Shown piece after piece: positions 56,775 to 64,000 of a stretch of 64,000 nt of DNA. The DNA is from a virus. The position numbers and the translations under genes were made by a program. The first letter of the stretch is position 1. The number at the start of each line of letters is the position of its first letter. The notes beneath the pieces were generated by a model. It saw only the letters and a program-made list of their open reading frames with translations, was not told the origin of the DNA and searched no databases. The stretch covers positions 1-64,000 of the IMG/VR virus record IMGVR_UViG_3300028393_000035, one strand, 5' to 3'.

Positions 56775-57347
56775 ATGGCAAAGAAAATAGGCGTAAACGA
56801 CAATGGCAGGGCTTGGATTAGTCCAGCTATAATTAAAACTCATCTTCCTTTAGGACCGGGACCATGGCGAACAGATTATAAAAATCCAACGGTAAGCGTT
56901 AAAGACATTAATTCACACAGTTACAAAGTTTTAAAAGATATTATTAATAGAGGTAATGCTATTTGTTTTAGGCCTTATAGAATGGGCGGAGGTCATGGTT
57001 TAAATTTAAATAACCATGGAGCGGTTAAGCGAAACGGCGCATGGGACTGTTCATCATCGGCTTCATGCATATTGCATCCTCATTTATATAAACCAAGTCT
57101 TGCTTGCGTCTCAGACACTTTTGCAACACTGCAAGGGTTTACGTCTAGAGGTCGTGTCAATAAACAAAAGTCTATTGTAATATATGCAAATTCAGAGCAT
57201 GTGTTTTTAGATATATGGTGGCAAGGAAGCAGAATCACTTGGGATAATTGGGGTGGCAGGGGTAGTCACACTCCATGGTACCCATCATCAGGCAGTCCTG
57301 ATAGTCCATCTGCTTACAAATATAAAATTGTACACAAAAATTTATAA
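56775..57347 (+). CDS. Cytoplasmic NlpC/P60-like protein
   Basis: A 190-residue protein homologous to its neighbour: 'RMGGGHGLNLNNHG', 'NGAWDCSSSASCIL' (Cys92), 'SDTFATLQGFTSRGR' and 'IVIYANSEHVFLDIWW' (His142). It has no signal peptide, so it acts in the cytoplasm, is released at lysis or is packed in the virion. The start has an AAAGGG site. It lies between two terminators, so it has its own promoter, perhaps TTTACA ... TATATG near 56720-56748 (weak). The substrate is presumably peptidoglycan-like, but the Ser-rich Cys loop differs from standard P60 enzymes. Confidence 0.7.
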   Translation: MAKKIGVNDNGRAWISPAIIKTHLPLGPGPWRTDYKNPTVSVKDINSHSYKVLKDIINRGNAICFRPYRMGGGHGLNLNNHGAVKRNGAWDCSSSASCILHPHLYKPSLACVSDTFATLQGFTSRGRVNKQKSIVIYANSEHVFLDIWWQGSRITWDNWGGRGSHTPWYPSSGSPDSPSAYKYKIVHKNL

Positions 57348-57365
57348 AATAATATAAATACAAAT

Positions 57366-57398
57366 AAAAAGGCCCCCATTTCTGGGGGCCTTTTCTTT
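57366..57398. terminator. Bidirectional terminator between convergent NlpC/P60 and capsid genes
   Basis: AAAAAGGCCCCC / GGGGGCCTTTTC: stem GGCCCCC (57371-57377) with GGGGGCC (57384-57390), loop ATTTCT, T runs on both strands. It can end the plus-strand enzyme gene and the leftward major capsid transcript. Confidence 0.92.
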
Positions 57399-57420
57399 AC
57401 CTCAAAGAGGAAAACTAGGA

Positions 57421-58488
57421 TCAGGCGAGGCCTGAGATGTCTAGCTTCTTGCTTGTTGTAGTGGTTGTGTAATCAGAGATTGCACCGCCCTTAACAATAC
57501 GTGAAAGGCCGCGAGCGTTAAGGATAAGCATACCAATAAGCTCGTCCATGACCCAACCCTTCCAGAATGTTTCAACATTGTGGTTCTCTTCAACGTCAAG
57601 TGAGTACATGACGGGCATAACACCGACGTAATCAGGCTCAGCGGTAAGGAATACCTCGCCCTGTGGGACGATGATTGAGCGCTGGATCTGGAATTCACCG
57701 AATGTGGTGATCTTCTCTCCACCGAATACCTTATCCTTGAACTCAAAGCCAGTTACGTTAAGATCCCAGTTGTAGAAATCGCGAGCGTCAGCAGGGTGAA
57801 TGATGACACGGCGAGCTTCAAGCTGGTTGATCTCGATCTGTGAAACAGCGCTGTAAAAGTCGCTAGGCTCAAGTGGGTTACCAGCACCGATAAGAACGGT
57901 CTGCTCACCTGATGAACCAGCGGCAATACCAGTCTGAATACCACCGGTTGGGGCGGTACCAACTGTGTTATTGTTACGTGCAGTACCAAGCTCAGCAATA
58001 GCAGCCTCAAGAAGAAGGATAAGACGGGCGTCCTCCTGCTTCTGGATTGCCTGACGGCTCTCGTCCTGCGCGAATTCAACAGCGTTTACGCGAAGGTAGT
58101 AGAGATCTTCCTTACGGATACGAGGGAACGTAGCGATACGGAAAAGCTGAGGGAAAGCCTGCTTGCCCTCAAATGGTGTGATCTTAACTTCCGAGTCGGT
58201 CTGGTTAAGGATATAAGCCCTGCCCAGATCGTCAAGGATGTCGTAAGGCATAAGTGGACCGCGCTCAAGAGTATCTTCAATAAGAACATTACGAGTAATA
58301 CCCTCATAACGAAGACGAATCTGAATGGGACCGATCATACCCTGACCGATGCGGCGCATTGCGTTCGATGAATCCTTTAGGATTGACTGAAGCTTCTGAG
58401 CCTTTGCTTCCTTGGTAAGCTTAGGTGCGTTAGCAAGCTTAGCCTCGTAGTCGGCTGATGAAACAGCCTTGCGTGATGTAATTTCCAT
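57421..58488 (-). CDS. Major capsid protein
   Basis: A 355-residue protein. The start at ATG 58488 is 11 bases after AAAGGA; an ATG nine bases earlier is too close to it. The N-terminal ~50 residues are helical and charged and may be removed by the maturation protease. The rest has the HK97-like flow: 'ESRQAIQKQEDARLILLLEAAIAEL' (spine helix), 'ARRVIIHPADARDFYNWDLN', 'GFEFKDKVFGGEKITTFGEFQIQRSIIVPQGEVFLTAEPDYVGVMPVMYSLDVEENHNVETFWKGW' in several strands. Higher GC and codon regularity than other late genes fit very high expression. It is followed by a terminator. Confidence 0.88.
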   Translation of the reverse strand: MEITSRKAVSSADYEAKLANAPKLTKEAKAQKLQSILKDSSNAMRRIGQGMIGPIQIRLRYEGITRNVLIEDTLERGPLMPYDILDDLGRAYILNQTDSEVKITPFEGKQAFPQLFRIATFPRIRKEDLYYLRVNAVEFAQDESRQAIQKQEDARLILLLEAAIAELGTARNNNTVGTAPTGGIQTGIAAGSSGEQTVLIGAGNPLEPSDFYSAVSQIEINQLEARRVIIHPADARDFYNWDLNVTGFEFKDKVFGGEKITTFGEFQIQRSIIVPQGEVFLTAEPDYVGVMPVMYSLDVEENHNVETFWKGWVMDELIGMLILNARGLSRIVKGGAISDYTTTTTSKKLDISGLA

Positions 58489-58506
58489 ATTAATCATATT
58501 CCTTTC

Positions 58507-59136
58507 TTATACCATTAGGTCCACGATAATACGGGATGTGCTAGGTACTTCAATTAAACGAGCGACTGGAATTGAACCAACGCCATCGTCGGTATTACGA
58601 ACAGCATCGTCATTAGCATAGCTACGAGTGCCGGGCTTAGCAGTAACGGGAGTAGTTGTAAGACGACCATCGGCACCGGCATAAAGGTAAACGTTACCAC
58701 TGGTACCATCTACTGTTGGTGCTGCAATAGTGCCAAAGGCAGGAGCAAGAATCTCAAAAGTTGAATCAGGACCGCGCCAAGCGCCAACCTGATTCTGTAG
58801 TGAGTCACCTGCAAAACCTTCATCAAGGTCTCCACCAACAAAGTTGGCAAGAAGGCCAAATGGACGCTCGCCTACTGCTCCAGTGGCGATTGTTACCTGA
58901 TCAGTTCCCTTAACGCGAACAAGAACGATACCGGCAGGAACTGAGTTAGCTCCTGAACCAGCGGCCTTGTATGCGCCAGAAGGAATCTGAAGCGAACCAT
59001 CAGCGGCACGAAATCCTGCTGAGCCGTCTGACTTTGTGTACAGAGTCGCAGCATAAGGCGTAGCCTGAGTATTTGCATACAATGGCCGACAAGTGCGCTT
59101 CTGATACTTATTAGCTAGATTCTTTAGTCTAAGCAT
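58507..59136 (-). CDS. Capsid decoration/head protein
   Basis: A 209-residue protein directly upstream of the capsid gene. The start at ATG 59136 has a TAGGA site. A basic N-terminus ('LRLKNLANKYQKRTCRP') is followed by a beta-rich, Gly/Ala-rich body with 'SGAYKAAGSGANSVPAGIVLVRVKGTDQVTIATGAVGERPFGLLANFVGG' and 'YLYAGADGRLTTTP' phrases, which resemble head decoration proteins of the gpD kind. Codon use is like that of the capsid gene. A ~115-base untranslated gap with small hairpins lies upstream. Confidence 0.65.
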   Translation of the reverse strand: MLRLKNLANKYQKRTCRPLYANTQATPYAATLYTKSDGSAGFRAADGSLQIPSGAYKAAGSGANSVPAGIVLVRVKGTDQVTIATGAVGERPFGLLANFVGGDLDEGFAGDSLQNQVGAWRGPDSTFEILAPAFGTIAAPTVDGTSGNVYLYAGADGRLTTTPVTAKPGTRSYANDDAVRNTDDGVGSIPVARLIEVPSTSRIIVDLMV

Positions 59137-59193
59137 ATTATGTATTTTCCTATTTTGTCTTTGTGATTTTAGTTTCACGCCTTGTGGGCGCTA

Positions 59194-59220
59194 CGCCGTT
59201 TCAATTGTTTCTAGACGGCG
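59194..59220 (-). other. Hairpin between protease/scaffold and decoration genes
   Basis: CGCCGT (59194-59199) and ACGGCG (59215-59220) form a 6-bp stem with a 15-base loop, next to a smaller CGCC/GGCG stem (59178-59190). No T run follows on the minus strand. It could be an RNA processing or stability element before the highly expressed head genes. Confidence 0.4.
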
Positions 59221-59253
59221 GATTGTAAAAATAAAGTATTATTTCCTTTTTTC

Positions 59254-61950
59254 TTACATAAACAGAGCAGAATCATCAGAATCTGCTTGAGTTGTTGCAG
59301 GAGCAGTACTTGCCTCCCTAACTAGAGACGGAAGTCTCTTAGCTGTCCGCGCCGACTTCTTAAGGCCCGCTGTCTTAACGCGATTAGCGTAAGCCAGTGA
59401 AGCCTCAACAATTGCGGGCGCTGCCTTTTCAAGCTCAGCAACTCTTGCATACTTCTGTGAAGCGTCAAGAATGCCAAGTTCGATCTCAGTATCAGCCAGC
59501 TTGAAAGCTGACATGATGTGAGCGGTGCTATCATTACCATCACCAAAAGCGTGATCCTTAGAATCAACACCAGTTGGGTAAAATTCCTTACTATTCTGAT
59601 CGTGGTAAAAACTCTTGCTTGAAGGGTCTACTGGATCAGCTTGACGAGTAACCGCGCTATTGCCATCTGGGAAAGTAGCCGTTGGGCCAGAATCCTGAGT
59701 GGTAATTGCATATGGTCCCTTGTCATCTGTTACACTAATGCGGTCATCGGCCTTACCAATTGGATCGGAAGGCTCTGCACCGCGAACATCTGATACAACC
59801 CATGATGAAGCCTTTGCTGCTGGCTCATGCATTGTAAGAGGCGTAGCGCTATCTGAATTAAATACCTGATAGCTACTTACGTCAGTTACAGGGTCATGCT
59901 GACCAAGTGAGTCACCCTTATCGCCATGGAAAGTATCCGTATGGATAGCTTCAATGTTCTTTGAGTGTTCATCGCCCTGATCAACTTCTACTGTCTTTTC
60001 ATCGCCAGTGCCAACACCGGAAATGCCACCGATATCGGTAACATTAACCTGAGCGTCAGCCTTGGATGCGTCTTCATTTGAAGCTCCACCAACGCCACCA
60101 GTTCCGACTACATCAGTATTGTAGTCAGGCTTGGCAACAGCCGGTGCGCTTGTCATTGCGTCAGCGATATGTGTTTCCATGTTGTTCCTTTTTCTGTTAC
60201 CAGCAGCCGCAAGGAAATCCGATGCGGTGCGAACTGATGATGTGACGGGCTTTTGAGGGTCCTTCACAACATAGTCTTGCGGCTCATTAGACGCTGGTGG
60301 CGTCTGAACCGGAAGTATTGGTCGTTCAATTTTATTGATTTGTGAAATTTTTGTATCGGATACTGTCCATCCGGCATCTGTTACATGAGAGAGCGTAGGC
60401 AAATTATTAGTATCAACGTCTAAAGTTGATAAAGATTCTTCATTTGCCTCTTCTGATTCGTCATGCCTTTTAGCGGCAGTAAGATCAGGATCGCCAAAAC
60501 CTTCAGGTTCTGCTTCATAACCACAAACGTCGCACTGTGGACCATCCATAATTTCGCCACAAATATCGCAAACCTTATCCTCGCGCAAAGTATCTACTTC
60601 TTCAGGAGCGCGAGTTTTAGTGATCTGTGGCTTATCATTAGAAGTTTTTTCACTCTTATCATGACCGACCTCTTTGCCAACAACGGATTCGGCCCAAGAA
60701 CGACCTGAATCTCCGCCCCAAAGCATCCAAGCAGTCTTCCAAGGTGAGTTGCCCTTGCCGCCATCATCTGGGCGAGTCTTGTCATGACGCTCAAAGAATG
60801 AATGCATACGCTTAACATGATCAAGGCTTAGAGCCTTGCCTGAAGCGATATCATGAGCGCGACCCTTGGTTGCAGATTCAAGACCGTCGCCAGCCTCGCC
60901 AGCTTCAACCATTTCAAGGCCGCGCTTAGCATTGTTCTGTACGGACTCTGGTGGAACAAATCCTTCAGATGAGTTCTTTTCCTGTTTATTCTTTTTCTTA
61001 TTCATTGTTGCGTAAAAAACTTCCTTGCCTTTTTCTTCACCATACTGATCAATCATTGAATCGTAAGCCTTCTTAGCAGCACCTGTGCCGCCAAAGTATT
61101 TGTCATACTCACTAATTGGAGCAAATTTATTCATTGAAGCTTCCTTTACATTTGAGCGAACCTCGCGGATAAGAGCAGTCTCATCGGCGGGATCAAATAC
61201 TGCTGAAATCTCAAAGAACTTAATGCCGTAGCAATCCTCATATGATTTCTTTGAAGTTTTATGACCCGTCTCAGGATCGATGTAATCGCACATAGCGCCC
61301 TTCATGCGAACATGGTTACAAAATTCATCAGGAGTAGTAGCAGAGTTTTTGCAAATATTGCAAACGGAGCGCTCAACGTCGCATCCCATTGAGAATCCAT
61401 CAATGCCGCTCTTAGCATTCTTTGATCCATCAATGATTGCCTTAGCAAGCTTGGGAAATGATTTAGCATCAACTTCAAGAAGAAGCTCAACCCAAGTTGG
61501 AGGAGTATGATTAGCTGGGGCATCGCGATAATAAGAATCTTTTTGAGCAGCAGTCTTATGATCGTCTACATGAAGCTTGGCATCAACAATGACTCCACGG
61601 GCGCGTGAAGGATCAGAGTTATGATGATCGACAAAGATTGGCTTGCCAAGGAAAGTAGAAAAACCATACTGATCGCTGGCATTAGCATTAACAGTAAATC
61701 CGCCAGTAGAAGAAGTATGACGATCAAAAACATCTTGGCCGCCAGCAAGCTCTACTGAGGGCCAACCATCATGATTTTTATTAACCCTTGAAGAAATGGC
61801 ACGAATACGAGCGTAAAGATAACCATCTTCAGTACGATAATCCTCAAAAGCAGCAATCTTAGAAAGAGAAGCAGAAGCGTCGCGCTCTGCGGAACCCTTG
61901 ATCTCTAAAACTTTGCTAACCTCTAAAGAGGCGTATTTTGTGAATGCCAT
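59254..61950 (-). CDS. Prohead maturation protease fused to scaffold-like region
   Basis: An 898-residue protein. The N-terminal ~260 residues look like a phage capsid protease ('RISSRVNKNHDGWPSVEL'-type entry, 'GKPIFVDHHNSDPSRARGVIVDA', 'GIDGFSMGCDVE', 'FFEISAVFDPADET'). His in 'VDHHN' and Ser in 'GFSMGC' are plausible catalytic residues. Residues ~320-440 hold a 'FVPPESVQNNAKRGLEM ... WMLWGGDSGRSWAES' domain seen in other phage proteases. Then come a zinc ribbon ('CDICGEIMDGPQCDVCGYE') and a long acidic, low-complexity region that ends in an Ala-rich helix, probably the scaffold. A CNIC...C cluster also lies in the protease part. Confidence 0.75.
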   Translation of the reverse strand: MAFTKYASLEVSKVLEIKGSAERDASASLSKIAAFEDYRTEDGYLYARIRAISSRVNKNHDGWPSVELAGGQDVFDRHTSSTGGFTVNANASDQYGFSTFLGKPIFVDHHNSDPSRARGVIVDAKLHVDDHKTAAQKDSYYRDAPANHTPPTWVELLLEVDAKSFPKLAKAIIDGSKNAKSGIDGFSMGCDVERSVCNICKNSATTPDEFCNHVRMKGAMCDYIDPETGHKTSKKSYEDCYGIKFFEISAVFDPADETALIREVRSNVKEASMNKFAPISEYDKYFGGTGAAKKAYDSMIDQYGEEKGKEVFYATMNKKKNKQEKNSSEGFVPPESVQNNAKRGLEMVEAGEAGDGLESATKGRAHDIASGKALSLDHVKRMHSFFERHDKTRPDDGGKGNSPWKTAWMLWGGDSGRSWAESVVGKEVGHDKSEKTSNDKPQITKTRAPEEVDTLREDKVCDICGEIMDGPQCDVCGYEAEPEGFGDPDLTAAKRHDESEEANEESLSTLDVDTNNLPTLSHVTDAGWTVSDTKISQINKIERPILPVQTPPASNEPQDYVVKDPQKPVTSSVRTASDFLAAAGNRKRNNMETHIADAMTSAPAVAKPDYNTDVVGTGGVGGASNEDASKADAQVNVTDIGGISGVGTGDEKTVEVDQGDEHSKNIEAIHTDTFHGDKGDSLGQHDPVTDVSSYQVFNSDSATPLTMHEPAAKASSWVVSDVRGAEPSDPIGKADDRISVTDDKGPYAITTQDSGPTATFPDGNSAVTRQADPVDPSSKSFYHDQNSKEFYPTGVDSKDHAFGDGNDSTAHIMSAFKLADTEIELGILDASQKYARVAELEKAAPAIVEASLAYANRVKTAGLKKSARTAKRLPSLVREASTAPATTQADSDDSALFM

Positions 61951-61979
61951 ATCGCCTCTTAAGTGTGGGATAAACTAAA

Positions 61980-62156
61980 TTATTTAGTTACAATATCCCG
62001 AATTGACTTTTCTGCGTCATAAGTTAATGACTTAAAGGTAGCCTTGCAACCCTTTTCTTGACGCTCAGGGAGACCCCAAGATTCAATAAGACCTAGAACC
62101 CGACCCCGAAGAGTATTAAACTCTTTAATAATAATTTCTTCAGAGTCAAGGCTCAT
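61980..62156 (-). CDS. Small hypothetical head-region protein (58 aa)
   Basis: A short frame that fills the gap between two head genes. ATG 62156 lies one base after the upstream stop, suggesting translational coupling. The product is charged and helical ('MSLDSEEIIIKEFNTLRGRV', 'GLIESWGLPERQEKGCKATF', ending 'SIRDIVTK'). No family recognised. Its composition is protein-like and it fits the spacing of the operon exactly. Confidence 0.6.
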   Translation of the reverse strand: MSLDSEEIIIKEFNTLRGRVLGLIESWGLPERQEKGCKATFKSLTYDAEKSIRDIVTK

Positions 62157-62157
62157 T

Positions 62158-63159
62158 TTATCGAGTCACTAAAGCGTGAATATAATCCCCGTCACGCTTA
62201 ATGCGAGCAACGCGGAAACCCTTGTAAGTATTTTCAAGCTGAGCCTTAGCCATTCTAATGCTTACATCGCGATTAGGATCGGCCTTGGAGGCTGTAAATG
62301 ACATCACTGGGCCTGAAGCTGAAGGTGATGCAGGAGCCATTGCATTTGATCCTGTTGAAGCTCCGCAAGAGCATGGACGACCGGGAGGGCAAGTGCAGCT
62401 TTGACTGGCCATAGGAGCGCCTACTGGACCTGAGGCAGTGCCTGTAGCAGGAGTTGCGGGAGTCATTGGAGCATTAGCTTCGCGCTTGCTGTCGCAATGC
62501 TCGCAAGAACCCTTTTCGCATTCGCCTTCGCAATTAGCAGTCTTAACTGAAGCAAATGCGGGTGAGCCAACAGGGGTCATACCGGGCTTATTAGGAACCT
62601 CACCGGGCTTAAGCTTTGCGCCAGATCCGGGAGGAAGTGGATCTGGCTTTTTAGGACCCTTAGGTGCAGGTGCAGCAGGAAGATCAGCAGAAGGACCCTC
62701 TGGCATTTCATCCATATCTTCGCCCTTTTCGCTAATTCCAAGAGCATCAAGAAGAAGGTCAATCTTCTTTTCAAGTTCAGCAATCTTCTTATCCTCTGAG
62801 CGCTCATGCTTTTCTTCATGATCCTCATGCTCATGCTCTTCAATCTCTTCAAGAGGGGATTCGCTCATTTCGTGTTTATCCTCATGAAGATCGGCGGGCG
62901 ATTCATCAATATCTTCAAACGCGCCAGCGGCAGTCTTTTTGCAATGCTGACAACCCTTATCTTCGCAATGCTCGCAAGGCTTTACATCTTCGCTGGAAGT
63001 CTTAGGAACGAGGAGCTTGGCAACCCAATGACCACCTTGATTATGAATGCTAGCAATCTTGGTTCCGGGCTGGAACTGACGATGATTTTGAAGCGAAAGA
63101 AGAGCCTCATTTTGAGTGAGTCCTGAAGCGGACTTAACGATACGGGTTGTATAATTCAT
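62158..63159 (-). CDS. Acidic Cys/His-rich head-assembly protein
   Basis: A 333-residue protein. ATG 63159 follows AAAGGA (a GTG one codon earlier is in frame). The N-terminal ~55 residues form a small domain ('TTRIVKSASGLTQNEALLSL', 'GGHWVAKLLVP') that recurs in sense at the C-terminus ('YKGFRVARIKRDGDYIHALV'). Between them lie 'CEHCEDKGCQHCKK', a His/Glu-rich coiled coil ('EEIEEHEHEDHEEKHERSED'), Pro-rich linkers, 'CEGECEKGSCEHC' and 'CTCPPGRPCSCG'. The acidic helical core suggests a scaffold or capsid-assembly role; the Cys/His clusters suggest metal binding. It precedes the protease gene. Confidence 0.55.
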   Translation of the reverse strand: MNYTTRIVKSASGLTQNEALLSLQNHRQFQPGTKIASIHNQGGHWVAKLLVPKTSSEDVKPCEHCEDKGCQHCKKTAAGAFEDIDESPADLHEDKHEMSESPLEEIEEHEHEDHEEKHERSEDKKIAELEKKIDLLLDALGISEKGEDMDEMPEGPSADLPAAPAPKGPKKPDPLPPGSGAKLKPGEVPNKPGMTPVGSPAFASVKTANCEGECEKGSCEHCDSKREANAPMTPATPATGTASGPVGAPMASQSCTCPPGRPCSCGASTGSNAMAPASPSASGPVMSFTASKADPNRDVSIRMAKAQLENTYKGFRVARIKRDGDYIHALVTR

Positions 63160-63194
63160 CACTTGTTATCCTTTAGATTTAAGTTGTTTTAAAG

Positions 63195-63995
63195 TCAGCA
63201 ACCGAAAAGAAAATAATCGGGATCTGAATCGGCATAGTGAGTGCCTTCTAAATTAAGTTTGTCTGCATTGCGAGCTTCGCCATACTCATCAATAAGTTCG
63301 CGCTGCTGCATTGGAGTGTAATGTTTTCCAGCAACCTTACTTCCAATTTGAATATGAGGTGTTGAAAGGTCAGTTGATTCGCCGGGAACCGGCACTGGCT
63401 TAGAATCCATATTTTCTTCAATGCCAGCAGGATTCTCTTCTGATCCAAAATCAGTTGAAACAAAACGATAACCGTTAAGATCTGCTTCTTGACGATCAAT
63501 TTCAATTGTGGTACGAAGCCCGCCATTAGATTCAATTTCATAAACGATGGAATCGGGCTTAACTTCAACTACGCGACCAACATCTGGAATTTCATAGTTA
63601 TGAGCATAAATTTCATACTCTTTACCTTCTTCAAGAGGTTCGCCAGAATCGTCTGCCCAAGTATGAGTAGAATCATCCTCTTCCAATTCTTCAGGCTCGC
63701 TAAAAGAATCAACAGATCCGGGCATAACTTCCATTGGACCTTCATCAAGATTTAAAGCCTGATAAAAGCTAGAAGTTGTGCTTGTATCGGTTGAAGTACC
63801 ATCGGAAGGAATTAAGTTTTTATCATTCCATTTATGACCGCATGAACGGCATTCGCATTTACCAGTAGACTGATTTACAACACCAGTAGTGTGACCATCG
63901 CACTTAGGACATGTACTAGCGGCAGAATCAGCAGCATGCTTAAGAATAGATTTAAGCATATCGTTTCTTACGCTAGACATGATTGGAGGCGGCAT
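63195..63995 (-). CDS. Zinc-ribbon protein at the start of the head cluster (start uncertain)
   Basis: At least 262 residues; the frame is open to 63995 and may begin there, at ATG 63980, or outside the window. A zinc ribbon lies near the N-terminus ('CPKCDGHTTGVVNQSTGKCECRSCGHKW'-type, with CPKC and CRSC knuckles). A long acidic linker leads to a small beta domain ('GKEYEIYAHNYEIPDVGRVVEVKPDSIVYEI', as strands) and a polar C-terminus. Cotranscribed with the scaffold and protease genes. Function unknown; a portal-associated or assembly role is possible. Confidence 0.5.
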   Translation of the reverse strand: MPPPIMSSVRNDMLKSILKHAADSAASTCPKCDGHTTGVVNQSTGKCECRSCGHKWNDKNLIPSDGTSTDTSTTSSFYQALNLDEGPMEVMPGSVDSFSEPEELEEDDSTHTWADDSGEPLEEGKEYEIYAHNYEIPDVGRVVEVKPDSIVYEIESNGGLRTTIEIDRQEADLNGYRFVSTDFGSEENPAGIEENMDSKPVPVPGESTDLSTPHIQIGSKVAGKHYTPMQQRELIDEYGEARNADKLNLEGTHYADSDPDYFLFGC

Positions 63996-64000
63996 TGCAC

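Noticed and set aside
1-64000. CRISPR array, integrase/attachment site, insertion sequence or rRNA
   Set aside because: Read-through on both strands showed no spaced direct repeats, no recombinase, no transposase and no rRNA-like sequence.

Overview
The window is part of the genome of a contractile-tailed, apparently lytic dsDNA bacteriophage (myovirus). It has a tail sheath, tail tube, gp25-like and J-like baseplate proteins, a capsid maturation protease and a major capsid protein, plus its own replisome. No integrase, repressor or CRISPR array is visible. The host is most likely a low-to-moderate GC actinobacterium. This is an inference from three things: promoters that place the first transcribed base at the start codon (leaderless mRNAs), a VanY + GH25 endolysin, and a DnaE-type polymerase with an intact PHP domain. 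The base composition is AT-rich. Terminase large subunit and portal genes are not in the window and presumably lie beyond the right end.

Layout. (1) 1-10.5 kb, minus strand: class II ribonucleotide reductase, tRNA-Arg and tRNA-Tyr, a small membrane protein, a large tail-associated glycosidase, a 52-residue membrane protein, tRNA-Leu, initiator tRNA-fMet, a dCMP/cytidine deaminase, endolysin, tRNA-Ile and tRNA-CAT, holin, small proteins and a tail fibre that runs off the left edge. (2) 10.5-10.9 kb: a divergent control region with several hairpins. (3) 10.9-26.6 kb, plus strand: a tightly packed replication and recombination operon (SWIM protein, HTH, P-loop protein, DnaC-like loader, DnaB-like helicase, zinc proteins, DnaG-like primase, a probable ssDNA-binding protein, DnaE polymerase, RecA, two PD-(D/E)xK nucleases, RuvC-like resolvase, a sigma-region-4 protein, an HTH protein and an SNF2 helicase). 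(4) 64-26.6 kb, minus strand: the virion genes in assembly order, from head maturation proteins through capsid, connectors, sheath, tube, chaperones, tape measure and hub to baseplate and fibres. Three plus-strand genes interrupt this block: a membrane protein at 48.2 kb and a pair of NlpC/P60-like enzymes at 56.0-57.3 kb, one with a signal peptide.

The most striking feature is a tandem array of three hub proteins (40.3-44.6 kb). They share a nearly identical ~245-residue N-terminal docking domain but carry different C-terminal wall-active domains: a double-psi beta-barrel, an NlpC/P60 peptidase, and an SGNH esterase plus Amidase_2. A second theme is transcription without 5' leaders: promoters with 17-bp spacers put +1 at or next to the first base of three mRNAs and two tRNAs, one of which is an initiator tRNA. 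In two places the -35 box of the next unit lies inside the terminator hairpin of the previous one. Other items are a three-stem RNA-like hairpin at 55.85-55.92 kb, a structured leader upstream of the ribonucleotide reductase, and small beta modules shared between unrelated virion proteins.
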